Virus record (IMG/VR): IMGVR_UViG_3300044633_000728
Span: 1 to 35,633 of that record
Reading direction: 5' to 3' (one strand)
DNA length: 35,633 nt
Source: a virus
In this document: piece after piece, positions 1 through 6,813 of the stretch
Position numbering within the stretch: position 1 is the first letter of the stretch
Layout of the letters: each line of letters begins with the position of its first letter
The notes under the pieces: model-generated
Database searches by the model: none
Told to the model about the DNA's origin: nothing
Seen by the model: only the letters and a program-made list of their open reading frames with translations
Position numbers and translations under genes: made by a program

Positions 1-1
1 T

Positions 2-211
2 TGCAAAAACATGAAGCCAGTAATAGAAAAGTTTATTTCAGAAAATTCAGACATAGAGTACACAGTTATTGATGTAGACAGTCAGTCTGACCTAGTTAAA
101 AAGTATGAAATACAAACAGTCCCTACATTTATTTCAAAGATTGATGGAAAGATTCACGACAGAATTAGTGGGATTGCATCAGAGTTTAAATTAAAATCAA
201 TGTTTGGGTAG
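2..211 (+). CDS. Thioredoxin-like protein, 5' part outside window
   Basis: The frame is open to the left edge and begins Cys-Lys-Asn-Met-Lys-Pro, which matches the residues after the first Cys of the WCxxC-K-x-(M/L)-x-P active site of thioredoxins. The Met at base 11 is therefore internal, not the start. The cis-proline motif Thr-Val-Pro-Thr-Phe follows about 35 residues later, as in the family. A dithiol reductant of this kind could recycle the peroxiredoxin encoded convergently at 750-1286. The missing N-terminal part prevents a subfamily assignment. Confidence 0.85.
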   Translation, partial: CKNMKPVIEKFISENSDIEYTVIDVDSQSDLVKKYEIQTVPTFISKIDGKIHDRISGIASEFKLKSMFG

Positions 212-237
212 TTTTTAGTCATACCCAGGACCTTGTA

Positions 238-750
238 TTAAGCAGATAGTATTTTTGATAAAGCGTTCATAGTCGCTGCAATTCTTCCGATATCACGCAA
301 TTGATCAACACTGTATCCTTCTTGCTTTAATGTTTCATAGTGCGCTTTAACACAGAAATGACACTTTCCTACAATGGATGAGGCAAGAGAATAAGCCTCA
401 AACTTAGCCTTTGTTGTTCCACCATGAGACGTAATGGCATTCATTCTAAGTTGTGCTGGAAGCCCCTTAAGATTTGAATCATCTGCCATTTCTATATAGG
501 GATACCAAACATTGTTCTGTGCCATAATAGATCCTGCAGAAAGAGCAGCATTTTTTTCTACTTCATCAGTTGCATTTGCAACCAAGAATGCAAGAAGTTT
601 TGAGTTACCAGTGGAAAATGCTGCAGCAATAGAAAGGTATAATGCCTGATCAGAATCAATACTAGATCTATTAATTACTGCATCAAGATTTAATCTGATG
701 TCTTTGGCATATTCTGGAAGGTTTTCATTCAACTGACCAACCCATGACAT
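238..750 (-). CDS. ahpD: AhpD-like alkylhydroperoxidase
   Basis: From the ATG at 750 the product is 170 aa and begins MSWVGQLNE. Glu118, Cys130, Cys133 and His137 (CHFCxxxH) fall at the numbers known for mycobacterial AhpD, whose CxxC dithiol has weak peroxidase activity and reduces AhpC through lipoylated adaptors. The start overlaps the ahpC stop (TAATG), so the two are translationally coupled. An upstream in-frame extension to 789 lies inside ahpC and is not used. AhpD is unusual in a phage and suggests host-derived peroxide defence. Confidence 0.93.
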   Translation of the reverse strand: MSWVGQLNENLPEYAKDIRLNLDAVINRSSIDSDQALYLSIAAAFSTGNSKLLAFLVANATDEVEKNAALSAGSIMAQNNVWYPYIEMADDSNLKGLPAQLRMNAITSHGGTTKAKFEAYSLASSIVGKCHFCVKAHYETLKQEGYSVDQLRDIGRIAATMNALSKILSA

Positions 751-1286
751 TATAGTGTGTCTCCACCCAAAGGTCTGTTGCATGCACACAGTTCTCCAGT
801 CTGAAGTGCATCAAGAACACGAAGTGCCTCATCTGCATTACGACCAACATCAAGATTGTTCACTGTAATATGTTGAATAGTATTTTCTGGATCAACAATA
901 AACGTTGCACGATATGTTACACCAGATGAATGATGAACGCCTAGATCTCCAGCCAACTGATGTGCTGTGTCTGCAAATGCCCATGAGTTTGTCTTACGAA
1001 GATCGTCATGTGCATTACGCCATCCAATCTTACAGAACTCGTTGTCTACTGATCCAGTCATTAGTACAGCATCTCTATCGTTAAAATCATTTACAAGTGC
1101 ATCATATGCGACAATTTCAGTTGGGCATACAAAAGTAAAGTCTTTTGGATAAAAGACAATGATCTTCCACTTTCCAGGAAATGAATCCTGTGTTAGTACT
1201 TCAAATGATGAATCATCATATGTTAATGCTCCAGGCTTAACTCCAGTAACAGCAAAGTTGCCTAACTTATCTCCGATAGTTTTCAT
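750..1286 (-). CDS. ahpC: AhpC-type 2-Cys peroxiredoxin
   Basis: The 178-aa product has the peroxidatic motif FVCPTEI (Cys54) and a C-terminal CACN (Cys167, Cys169). This three-cysteine pattern is typical of actinobacterial AhpC paired with AhpD. It reduces H2O2 and alkyl hydroperoxides in the cytosol. The order ahpC-ahpD with a TAATG overlap matches the bacterial operon. A purine-rich AGGTAAG precedes the start. A perfect 12-bp palindrome lies about 50 bp upstream. Confidence 0.95.
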   Translation of the reverse strand: MKTIGDKLGNFAVTGVKPGALTYDDSSFEVLTQDSFPGKWKIIVFYPKDFTFVCPTEIVAYDALVNDFNDRDAVLMTGSVDNEFCKIGWRNAHDDLRKTNSWAFADTAHQLAGDLGVHHSSGVTYRATFIVDPENTIQHITVNNLDVGRNADEALRVLDALQTGELCACNRPLGGDTL

Positions 1287-1328
1287 TTCTTACCTTTTCT
1301 TTTAGTTTAGTAAAACAAATTTAAGGAC

Positions 1329-1346
1329 AATATAGTGTTGCAACAC
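1329..1346 (-). promoter_or_regulatory. Palindromic operator and weak -10 ahead of ahpC
   Basis: GTGTTGCAACAC at 1335-1346 is a perfect 12-bp palindrome. On the minus strand it abuts a TATATT hexamer (1334-1329). The position suggests a repressor or peroxide-sensor operator for ahpCD. No convincing -35 is visible. Confidence 0.4.
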
Positions 1347-1411
1347 GCTACAAAAATGTTTCCCGACATAAAAATAGCGACCATATTGTCACATTACAAT
1401 TATACCATGTG

Positions 1412-1484
1412 CACCCCTGGCAGGAATCGAACCTGCGACGCTTGGCTTAGAAGTCCAACGTTCTGTCCACTGAACTACAGAGGT
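1412..1484 (-). tRNA. tRNA-Arg(TCT)
   Basis: A 73-nt cloverleaf with acceptor ACCTCTG/CAGGGGT (one G-U pair), anticodon loop CTTCTAA (anticodon TCT) and T arm GCAGG-TTCGATT-CCTGC. It reads AGA, a codon favoured in AT-rich phage genes. No CCA is encoded. It is the last of four tRNAs in one leftward array. Confidence 0.93.
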
Positions 1485-1488
1485 TTGG

Positions 1489-1561
1489 CTGGGGATGCAG
1501 GCATCGATCCTGCGACATCCGAATTAACAGTTCGGCACTCTACCATCTGAGTTAATCCCCA
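1489..1561 (-). tRNA. tRNA-Asn(GTT)
   Basis: A 73-nt cloverleaf with acceptor TGGGGAT/ATCCCCA and anticodon arm CCGAA-CTGTTAA-TTCGG (anticodon GTT). It lies 4 nt from each neighbouring tRNA, so the array is probably processed from one transcript. Confidence 0.95.
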
Positions 1562-1565
1562 TCAG

Positions 1566-1639
1566 TACATCTGGAAGGACTTGAACCTTCGGCTCTCTGC
1601 ATATAAGGCAGGTACTCTAACCAACTGAGTTACAGATGT
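1566..1639 (-). tRNA. tRNA-Ile(TAT)
   Basis: A 74-nt cloverleaf with acceptor ACATCTG/CAGATGT and anticodon loop CTTATAT (anticodon TAT, reading AUA directly). One C-A mismatch sits at the base of the anticodon stem. Bacteria usually read AUA with lysidine-modified CAU tRNA, so a UAU isoacceptor is a notable phage supplement. Confidence 0.9.
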
Positions 1640-1643
1640 GTAG

Positions 1644-1717
1644 TACACCAGGTAGGACTTGAACCTACGATAACCGAATTATGAGTTCGGGGCCTTGACC
1701 AACTTGGCTACTGGTGC
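1644..1717 (-). tRNA. tRNA-Met(CAT), elongator-like
   Basis: A 74-nt cloverleaf with acceptor GCACCAG/CTGGTGT and anticodon loop CTCATAA (CAT). The anticodon stem lacks the three G-C pairs of initiator tRNA, so it is elongator Met or possibly an Ile(k2C) tRNA. It is the first tRNA of the leftward array. Confidence 0.92.
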
Positions 1718-1723
1718 TAGTAC

Positions 1724-1867
1724 CTACTTGATAAGCAACCCAAAAAATGTACCAACCAAAAAAGATAAAAAGGCCACAGTCCAGTAAAACTGACTCTTTA
1801 CATGCTCTTTAATTATATACAATTTTAGTTCTTCTGGGATTTTATTTAGTTTGTCGTAATCTATCAT
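1724..1867 (-). CDS. Small single-pass membrane protein
   Basis: The 47-aa product has a charged N-terminal half (MIDYDKLNKIPEEL) and one hydrophobic segment near residues 28-46 ending in Lys. TATACT lies exactly 6 nt before the ATG, so the mRNA is probably leaderless. It sits between the tRNA array and the DUF6065-like gene. Function is unknown; small phage membrane proteins of this form may act in lysis timing or membrane association. Confidence 0.7.
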   Translation of the reverse strand: MIDYDKLNKIPEELKLYIIKEHVKSQFYWTVAFLSFLVGTFFGLLIK

Positions 1868-1910
1868 ATATAAAGTATACCCCAACCTATAGTTATAGTC
1901 AAATCGAAAA

Positions 1911-2615
1911 CTATTTGAAAAGATTAAATATCTTTTTTCTGTTCTTTACTTTTTCTCCATACACGTTCTTTCCGTTTAAATATAAAGAATGTGTATCATC
2001 TTGTTCTTTTGCAACACCATCGTTGCTTCTACTCTTACTAAATAGATCCACCTGATTAATCTTTTCCCAAGTCTGAGCATCCTTATATTCAATCTTAAAC
2101 TCTTCAAATTCAGAGATTTTTATTGGTATGAAGCACATCACTGGATAATCTTTTGGTATAGAGATGTCTTGATTAATAGCAGTCATCTTCCAGTTCATTG
2201 GGAATGGAAAAGCAGACCAATCTGTTTCAACTATGCCAGTACATGGATGCATTCCGTCAATCCACATATTGCTAGGACCAGACATTAGCAGCGAGTATCC
2301 ATCTGGTGTTTCAAAGTACCCTCTAGTTCCACCAAAAGTTATTACGCCTTCTCCAAAATTATTGTTTGCAATAGAATTATCTACTGGCTGTCCAGTTTTT
2401 GTATTGGTTATCTTTACACTTCCAGGCATTGGGTTTCCATTCCAATTAAAGGTGATGTCTTCTTCAAGACCATAGTACCAACCAAGTGTGTTTCCAAGCA
2501 TCATTGGTGGACAGTTAAGCCCACCACTGTTCTTCATCCACTCTCTTTTTACTGGAAGTGGGGTTGCAGTTCTATCATTTCCTGGAAACCTATAAATATT
2601 TATATACTTATCCAT
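1911..2615 (-). CDS. DUF6065-like protein
   Basis: The ATG at 2615 directly follows the upstream oxygenase stop and gives 234 aa. The N-terminal region has TPLPVKREWM and then NCPPMMLGNTLGW, resembling the conserved Arg-x-Trp-Met and Cys-x-P-x-x-x-x-N-x-x-G-W blocks I recall for DUF6065. No enzymatic function is known to me. It is last in a leftward set with two 2OG dioxygenases, so it may act on or with their substrate. The open frame extends to 2876, but that part overlaps the oxygenase gene and is not needed. Confidence 0.7.
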   Translation of the reverse strand: MDKYINIYRFPGNDRTATPLPVKREWMKNSGGLNCPPMMLGNTLGWYYGLEEDITFNWNGNPMPGSVKITNTKTGQPVDNSIANNNFGEGVITFGGTRGYFETPDGYSLLMSGPSNMWIDGMHPCTGIVETDWSAFPFPMNWKMTAINQDISIPKDYPVMCFIPIKISEFEEFKIEYKDAQTWEKINQVDLFSKSRSNDGVAKEQDDTHSLYLNGKNVYGEKVKNRKKIFNLFK

Positions 2616-2616
2616 T

Positions 2617-3213
2617 TTATTTTCCAGTATACATTTGTCCAGAAGTTTTGATTTGCATACCTTTTTCGTTTGCAGCCCAAAGCGTCGATATATATCTTGT
2701 TTGATCAGTAACTGTCTTAACACCATGCCTATACTTTGTTGTTCCTGGATGAATAACCAAATCTCCTTGAGTCGGATGGTATTCAATTCCAATTTCTGGA
2801 TAATATATTTCTCCACCAGGAACGTCATTGTGATATATAGCAGTGTTAAATAAAATAGTTTCTTCATCAGTTTCATCTATCTCACTAAAGTCAGCATGGA
2901 CAAACATATCCTGCCCTTTTGTCATTCTATGAATAGATCCAGGGGTGCCATAAGAAAGTTTTCCACCAAACTTAAACAAACATGAAAACCTAGTTGTTAT
3001 AATATCTGATAACTTTTTTATCTCTGGGTTTCCTAATGCGTTTAGATATTTACCGCTATACCAACCAGAGTTTTCTTTCCACCACTCTTCTTCATCAACA
3101 GAGTTTGCAAAATTTAGATAGACCTCAGACTCATAATCTTTAACAAAGTTATGAATTACCCAAATCTTTTCTTCAATTATTTCTAGATTAGGATTGTCAT
3201 AAAGTATTGTCAT
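2617..3213 (-). CDS. 2OG-Fe(II) dioxygenase, prolyl-hydroxylase-like
   Basis: The 198-aa product has the iron facial triad HxD...H (His106, Asp108, His163) and an Arg at 173 for 2-oxoglutarate, inside the P4H-type pattern GGEIYYPE...GDLVIHPG. It should hydroxylate a protein or small-molecule side chain using O2 and 2-oxoglutarate. Its start overlaps the stop of the related upstream gene by 4 bp (ATGA), so the pair arose by duplication or is at least co-translated. The substrate is not indicated by sequence. Confidence 0.9.
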   Translation of the reverse strand: MTILYDNPNLEIIEEKIWVIHNFVKDYESEVYLNFANSVDEEEWWKENSGWYSGKYLNALGNPEIKKLSDIITTRFSCLFKFGGKLSYGTPGSIHRMTKGQDMFVHADFSEIDETDEETILFNTAIYHNDVPGGEIYYPEIGIEYHPTQGDLVIHPGTTKYRHGVKTVTDQTRYISTLWAANEKGMQIKTSGQMYTGK

Positions 3214-3986
3214 GATAAAGGCCTAGGAGGTAGTTTCATTGCCTCTTTAGGGTCATTGTTAACGAGGTCTGGTTCAACTTCTACAAACTCTCCAGTCTTT
3301 GGATCCTCAAATACGTACTGTGCTTTCTTTAGTTCCTCTGCCTTTTGATCATAGCCAAACCCAGTCGTAATATATCTTTTTGGTCCAGCAAGAAGTGTTC
3401 GTACTCCGTGATCATATTCTTTTCCAGTTCCAGGGAATAGAACTAAGTCTCCAGGGGTAGCCTTGTAGTCAATGCCTAACTCTGGGAAGTAAAGTTCCCC
3501 TCCATTAAACTCATTAAGATAAACAACCATTGCTAATATGCAGTAGTTATTATGTCCAGAGGTTTCTCCAATTTTTTCTCCATGCTCATCATGTAGATCT
3601 CTAATCTCTGTAGGGTTATCAGTATGAATAAACATTCCCTGACCTTCTGTAAGTCGATGAAGAGAACCAAAAGCCCCAAGGTATACATCATCCTGTAGAT
3701 AAGTTTCGAGTTTGTCAGAAAGTTTTTGTGCCAACGGCTTTAGTGGTGATGACTCGTCTATAACAATAAACTTCCCAACCCACCAGTTTCTATTCTTCTT
3801 CCACCACTCTTCTTCTTCAAGGGTTTCGGCATAGTCTATGTAGGTCTTTCTATCTTCTTCAGATATAAAATCTCTAACAACCCAAATGTTTTCGTCAATC
3901 TTTTCTACATTTGGGAGTGCATCTTCTTTTACCATTTTTAACAATGGCGTAAACTTTGTCATTTTATCCCATAAATCTTGTTCCAT
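3210..3986 (-). CDS. 2OG-Fe(II) dioxygenase, prolyl-hydroxylase-like
   Basis: The 258-aa product is a longer paralogue of the next gene. His121, Asp123 and His193 form the metal triad and Arg204 should bind 2-oxoglutarate; GGELYFPE and GDLVLFPG frame the core. Both paralogues share the N-terminal block EEEWWK followed by a W-x-x-GK segment. A GGAG ribosome site precedes the ATG. The C-terminal 40 residues are an acidic, proline-containing extension absent from its neighbour. Confidence 0.92.
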   Translation of the reverse strand: MEQDLWDKMTKFTPLLKMVKEDALPNVEKIDENIWVVRDFISEEDRKTYIDYAETLEEEEWWKKNRNWWVGKFIVIDESSPLKPLAQKLSDKLETYLQDDVYLGAFGSLHRLTEGQGMFIHTDNPTEIRDLHDEHGEKIGETSGHNNYCILAMVVYLNEFNGGELYFPELGIDYKATPGDLVLFPGTGKEYDHGVRTLLAGPKRYITTGFGYDQKAEELKKAQYVFEDPKTGEFVEVEPDLVNNDPKEAMKLPPRPLS

Positions 3987-4016
3987 AGCCTAACTCCGTT
4001 CTTCCTTAGATTACTT

Positions 4017-4181
4017 TTATGATTCTCTTACTGATTGAAGGGCACCAAAAACTATCTGCTCTCTCAATAATGCTTGCTTGCGCTCAAACTTTGACAGGTA
4101 TGGCTTTTTTTGTATTCTTTTTTTATTGCTTGATGCTCTTTTAGCCTTGTGCTGAGAAACTTTATTATTTGATTTTTTCAT
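4017..4181 (-). CDS. Small basic protein, leaderless
   Basis: The 54-aa product is very rich in Lys and Arg, especially in its first 35 residues, suggesting nucleic-acid binding. TATGAT lies 6 nt before the ATG, as in other leaderless genes here. It is separated by about 30 bp from the downstream dioxygenase pair and may be first in that operon. No family recognised. Confidence 0.65.
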   Translation of the reverse strand: MKKSNNKVSQHKAKRASSNKKRIQKKPYLSKFERKQALLREQIVFGALQSVRES

Positions 4182-4207
4182 ATACTAATCATACCATAAC
4201 TTTCTTT

Positions 4208-4657
4208 TTAAGACTTGGACCCATCCCATGTACCAATCTTAGTAGTAGGGATATCATGATCATTCCATAGCCTAATAACGTTTGGATTATCATCTATAGC
4301 ATGCAACACATCCCAATGATTTTTAATTTTATCAAGCATATCTTTTTTTGCTTCATAGTCTGGCCTGTTATCATCGTCTGCTCTCATAAATAGAGCATGA
4401 GATCTTAAGTTGTTTTTTGCAAGCCACATAGATGTTAGACCACGATACTTTTCTTTACGGGATGTTACTACAAGAATTGCATGCCTATCTGCTGCAGCAT
4501 TATTTAACATTTCTACTACATCTAGGTTTGGCAGGGCATCAATAGAGGCCTCATGGAAGGCATCGTAATCCTTATTAGAGCCACGAATATGGTGCAGATA
4601 TGGATCTACATTAGCAAGTGTTCCATCTACATCAAATATGTAGGCAGTAGGCTTCAT
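4208..4657 (-). CDS. HAD-family phosphatase, PNKP 3'-phosphatase-like
   Basis: The 149-aa product has HAD motif I FDVDGTL (Asp9, Asp11), motif II VVTSRKEKYR, a Lys in KKDML and motif IV AIDDNPNV. The arrangement resembles the phosphatase domain of phage polynucleotide kinase/3'-phosphatase, without a kinase domain. It may trim nucleic-acid 3' phosphates or dephosphorylate nucleotides. It follows a 29-aa membrane ORF with almost no gap. Confidence 0.85.
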   Translation of the reverse strand: MKPTAYIFDVDGTLANVDPYLHHIRGSNKDYDAFHEASIDALPNLDVVEMLNNAAADRHAILVVTSRKEKYRGLTSMWLAKNNLRSHALFMRADDDNRPDYEAKKDMLDKIKNHWDVLHAIDDNPNVIRLWNDHDIPTTKIGTWDGSKS

Positions 4658-4658
4658 G

Positions 4659-4748
4659 CTAGTCCTGGTTAACTCTGTAGGTCATAACAATATAACATGC
4701 CACATATCCAAGAATAAATGCTGGAATTAAAAATAGTGCATTAATCAT
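4659..4748 (-). CDS. 29-aa membrane peptide
   Basis: A GGAGGAG ribosome site precedes this ORF, which encodes one hydrophobic helix (MINALFLIPAFILGYVA...) followed by a polar tail. The upstream stop overlaps the ribosome site and the HAD ATG follows directly, so it is part of a tight operon. Unknown function; its strong ribosome site argues that it is translated. Confidence 0.65.
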   Translation of the reverse strand: MINALFLIPAFILGYVACYIVMTYRVNQD

Positions 4749-4750
4749 GT

Positions 4751-4933
4751 CTACTCCTCCTGTCTATTAAAAAACTCAGTCATGTAGTTATCTTCTCCTC
4801 TTGCAATTCTAGCAGCAGCAATACGCATACCTAAAGCATTTGTTACTGAAGCATCAATAGGTATGGCCTCAATAGACCTTGCTATTTCTTCTCTTAGTGT
4901 CATTTCATCTATACTCATACATTCATTATACAT
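4751..4933 (-). CDS. Hypothetical 60-aa acidic protein
   Basis: A polar, alpha-helical looking protein without recognised family. ATG at 4933 or the internal ATG of MSIDEM (4918) are possible starts. It is divergent from the dioxygenase gene at 4979 with under 50 bp between, and is first in the leftward operon leading to the HAD phosphatase. Confidence 0.6.
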   Translation of the reverse strand: MYNECMSIDEMTLREEIARSIEAIPIDASVTNALGMRIAAARIARGEDNYMTEFFNRQEE

Positions 4934-4978
4934 CAATTCCAGTATTGTGTCAATGCAGTTGAGTGCTATAATACTTGT

Positions 4979-5593
4979 ATGTCTATACCTAAAGTTAGCA
5001 ACATTTTTTCTCAGTCCGAACTAGACTTTTTTACACAAAAGATTAATGGTTTAGTTACACCTTTGCATAAGGATGGTAGTTATGTTTACGATGAATCATC
5101 CGATGTATCAGTTTCAAGATATCTTGGAAGAATTCAGACTGGGACTCTTTTTATTGAAATACCAACAAGTATTCGTGAAAAGTTAACTAAGATTGCTAAT
5201 GATAACTTAGATTTTAAAAATGATCTATCTCAAATAACATATGTAGAGTACAACAGTATATACGGAATTCCAGACTTGCCACCACATTTTGATGGAGATA
5301 GTAATGATCTTATTATTAATTGCCAACTATTTTCAAATACCTCTTGGCCAATAGGAATTGGAACAAAGACATATGATTTAGAGGATAACTCGGCATTAAT
5401 TTTTAATGGCAACACTAATATTCACTGGAGACCACACAAAAACTTTAAGGCTGGTGAATATGTTAAGATGCTTTTTGTTAGATTTTGCAACTCAAAAATT
5501 TTATCAGACTACTCTGATAAAATATACTCACAGGACCATGACATATTTAAAGAAGTGCGATCTATAAGAGATGGTAGCCCCACAGGGACTTGA
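4979..5593 (+). CDS. 2OG-Fe(II) dioxygenase-like protein, leaderless
   Basis: The 204-aa product has HFD (His103, Asp105) and a distal His149 in a cupin-like C-terminal half, consistent with a 2OG-Fe(II) oxygenase of a different subfamily from the paired enzymes at 2617-3986. TATAAT (4967-4972) lies exactly 6 nt before the ATG, implying leaderless translation. The last 6 codons run antisense into tRNA-Glu, so the C-terminus is partly encoded by tRNA sequence. Substrate unknown. Confidence 0.8.
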   Translation: MSIPKVSNIFSQSELDFFTQKINGLVTPLHKDGSYVYDESSDVSVSRYLGRIQTGTLFIEIPTSIREKLTKIANDNLDFKNDLSQITYVEYNSIYGIPDLPPHFDGDSNDLIINCQLFSNTSWPIGIGTKTYDLEDNSALIFNGNTNIHWRPHKNFKAGEYVKMLFVRFCNSKILSDYSDKIYSQDHDIFKEVRSIRDGSPTGT

Positions 5594-5646
5594 ACCCTGT
5601 TCACCAAGATGAAAGCCTGGTATCCTAACCTATGGACGATGGGGCC
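5575..5646 (-). tRNA. tRNA-Glu(TTC)
   Basis: Acceptor GGCCCCA/TGGGGCT, anticodon arm CCAGG-CTTTCAT-CTTGG (TTC), T arm CAGGG-TTCAAGT-CCCTG. ACCA follows the acceptor strand, so CCA appears encoded (5572-5574). It overlaps the 3' end of the opposing oxygenase gene by 19 bp. Confidence 0.93.
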
Positions 5647-5651
5647 CTAAA

Positions 5652-5894
5652 CTATTCTTTTAAATCTTTAATCCAGGACTCTGTGTCAATCATATAGTAA
5701 GTCCCCCACCACTCGTAAGGCTTATTAAGATACTTCCACATTTTTGCATGGTACTTATAGGCAAAGCCTAACTTACCTTCTTCATCTAAATCAATAGCCT
5801 TAACTAAGTGATTACCTGCATAGCCACCAAAGAAGTTACCTATGACTCTTAGTGGCCATATCTTAGTCTTCTCTATCTTTGTTGTGTGTTTCAT
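5652..5894 (-). CDS. Hypothetical 80-aa protein
   Basis: Start chosen at MKHTTKIEK; the longer frame to 5990 overlaps two other small ORFs. The protein is rich in Trp and Tyr, with WKYLNKPYEWWGTYY and a glycine-rich FFGGYAG segment. No family recognised. It overlaps the preceding 31-aa ORF by 32 bp. Confidence 0.6.
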   Translation of the reverse strand: MKHTTKIEKTKIWPLRVIGNFFGGYAGNHLVKAIDLDEEGKLGFAYKYHAKMWKYLNKPYEWWGTYYMIDTESWIKDLKE

Positions 5895-5958
5895 CTTTTT
5901 CCCACACCTTTTTTCCGTTTTTGTATACAGGCCAGTAACCCAAGGCTCTCCAGTCCAT
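5863..5958 (-). CDS. Hypothetical 31-aa peptide
   Basis: Starts MDWRALGYWPVYKNG and ends in a charged tail. It lies between two small ORFs of the same leftward operon and overlaps the 80-aa gene in another frame. Coding is plausible from operon packing but not certain. Confidence 0.4.
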   Translation of the reverse strand: MDWRALGYWPVYKNGKKVWEKDETHNKDRED

Positions 5959-5968
5959 CTTCGTAATC

Positions 5969-6070
5969 TTAGGTTCTCTTGGCACACCACACCTTGTAAT
6001 CACTCATAGTTTGATGGGTATCCCAGTACTCAATGTTTTCTTTATCCATCCCGCAGTTTTTGCAGATCAT
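5969..6070 (-). CDS. 33-aa mini-protein with CxxC
   Basis: The sequence starts MICKNCGM, a CxxC knuckle, with a third Cys near the end (VWCAKRT). It could bind zinc. The start overlaps the upstream stop (ATGA), typical of this operon. Confidence 0.55.
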   Translation of the reverse strand: MICKNCGMDKENIEYWDTHQTMSDYKVWCAKRT

Positions 6071-6186
6071 TGTCTATGCCTCTTCTTATTACCAAACTTA
6101 GACTTAACTTCAGCCTTAGCCTGATTAACTATGGCGTTCGTAATGTCTTCTAAATTAAACTCTTGGTCAAACTCTGCTTCGTTCAT
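6067..6186 (-). CDS. Hypothetical 39-aa protein
   Basis: An acidic N-terminal half followed by a strongly basic end (KSKFGNKKRHRQ). Both ends overlap neighbours by 4 bp (ATGA), supporting translational coupling in the 7036-to-5652 leftward operon. Confidence 0.6.
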   Translation of the reverse strand: MNEAEFDQEFNLEDITNAIVNQAKAEVKSKFGNKKRHRQ

Positions 6187-6377
6187 GGTCGTGCAGTCCT
6201 TTCAAGGTAGTCAATGACATCACACTCTACATCACAAAGATCAAGAGAGATAATCTCTGCCACAATGTCTGATCTGAGGGAGTTCATCACTGCTCTCATT
6301 AACTGTTCCTCAAAGTTTAGTTCAAGATCAACATACTTAACCCAAGGCTTGCGTAATGTATATGGTCCTATTTTCAT
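6183..6377 (-). CDS. Hypothetical 64-aa protein
   Basis: No family recognised. It has LRKPWVKYVDLEL near the start and an acidic middle, with two Cys in LCDVECDV. The 4-bp ATGA overlaps with both neighbours support it as a real gene. Confidence 0.7.
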   Translation of the reverse strand: MKIGPYTLRKPWVKYVDLELNFEEQLMRAVMNSLRSDIVAEIISLDLCDVECDVIDYLERTARP

Positions 6378-6604
6378 TTCAACTCTTTCTCAATAGCCTG
6401 AATAGTTGGGCAAGGATAGGTAACTTGAGTCCAAGAATAACCATCATCATCTACATCAACGCAATTCATTGCACATAATCCTTCTTTGTCAGGCTTATGT
6501 AATTCCACTACTGCACGAAGGGCGTATATTGATTGAGCATCACCATTGTAAAGTGCAACCTCTAACCTACGATTAATTTCAATCAGCAATTCATCGTGTG
6601 TCAT
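6374..6604 (-). CDS. Hypothetical 76-aa protein
   Basis: Start at MTHDELL, which overlaps the upstream stop as TAATG. The N-terminal half is a helix-rich segment (LIEINRRLEVALYNGD) and the C-terminal half has a DVDDDGYSW turn and three Cys. Function unknown. Confidence 0.7.
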   Translation of the reverse strand: MTHDELLIEINRRLEVALYNGDAQSIYALRAVVELHKPDKEGLCAMNCVDVDDDGYSWTQVTYPCPTIQAIEKELK

Positions 6605-6813
6605 TAGTAACCTCCAAGGCATTCGTTGCGGGTATGAAACAATCTAATCTTTGTCATAATTTTGCGGGATGGAGCATAAAGATCATCTTTACAAGCACTA
6701 CACTTATAAGACCATTCCCCAGTAAAGAAGTCATGTACATAACCCTTAGCGTTAGCATACTTCTTGGCTACAAAGGTTTGAAATGGATCGGGTATATCGT
6801 AATGTCTAGGCAT
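6604..6813 (-). CDS. 69-aa protein with CxxC
   Basis: Start at MPRHYDIPD with a GGAG-like site upstream. CSAC and a late Cys resemble half a zinc ribbon. It sits between the membrane gene at 6806-7036 and the 76-aa gene, overlapping the latter as TAATG. Confidence 0.7.
   Translation of the reverse strand: MPRHYDIPDPFQTFVAKKYANAKGYVHDFFTGEWSYKCSACKDDLYAPSRKIMTKIRLFHTRNECLGGY

Noticed and set aside
11-211. Complete 66-aa gene starting at the Met at base 11
   Set aside because: The preceding codons read Cys-Lys-Asn in frame and match the thioredoxin active site, so the gene starts outside the window.
1335-1550. Rightward 71-aa ORF
   Set aside because: It runs antisense through tRNA-Arg and tRNA-Asn; composition reflects tRNA sequence.
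2616-2876. N-terminal extension of the DUF6065-like gene
   Set aside because: It overlaps the dioxygenase gene completely in another frame; conserved residues begin after the ATG at 2615.
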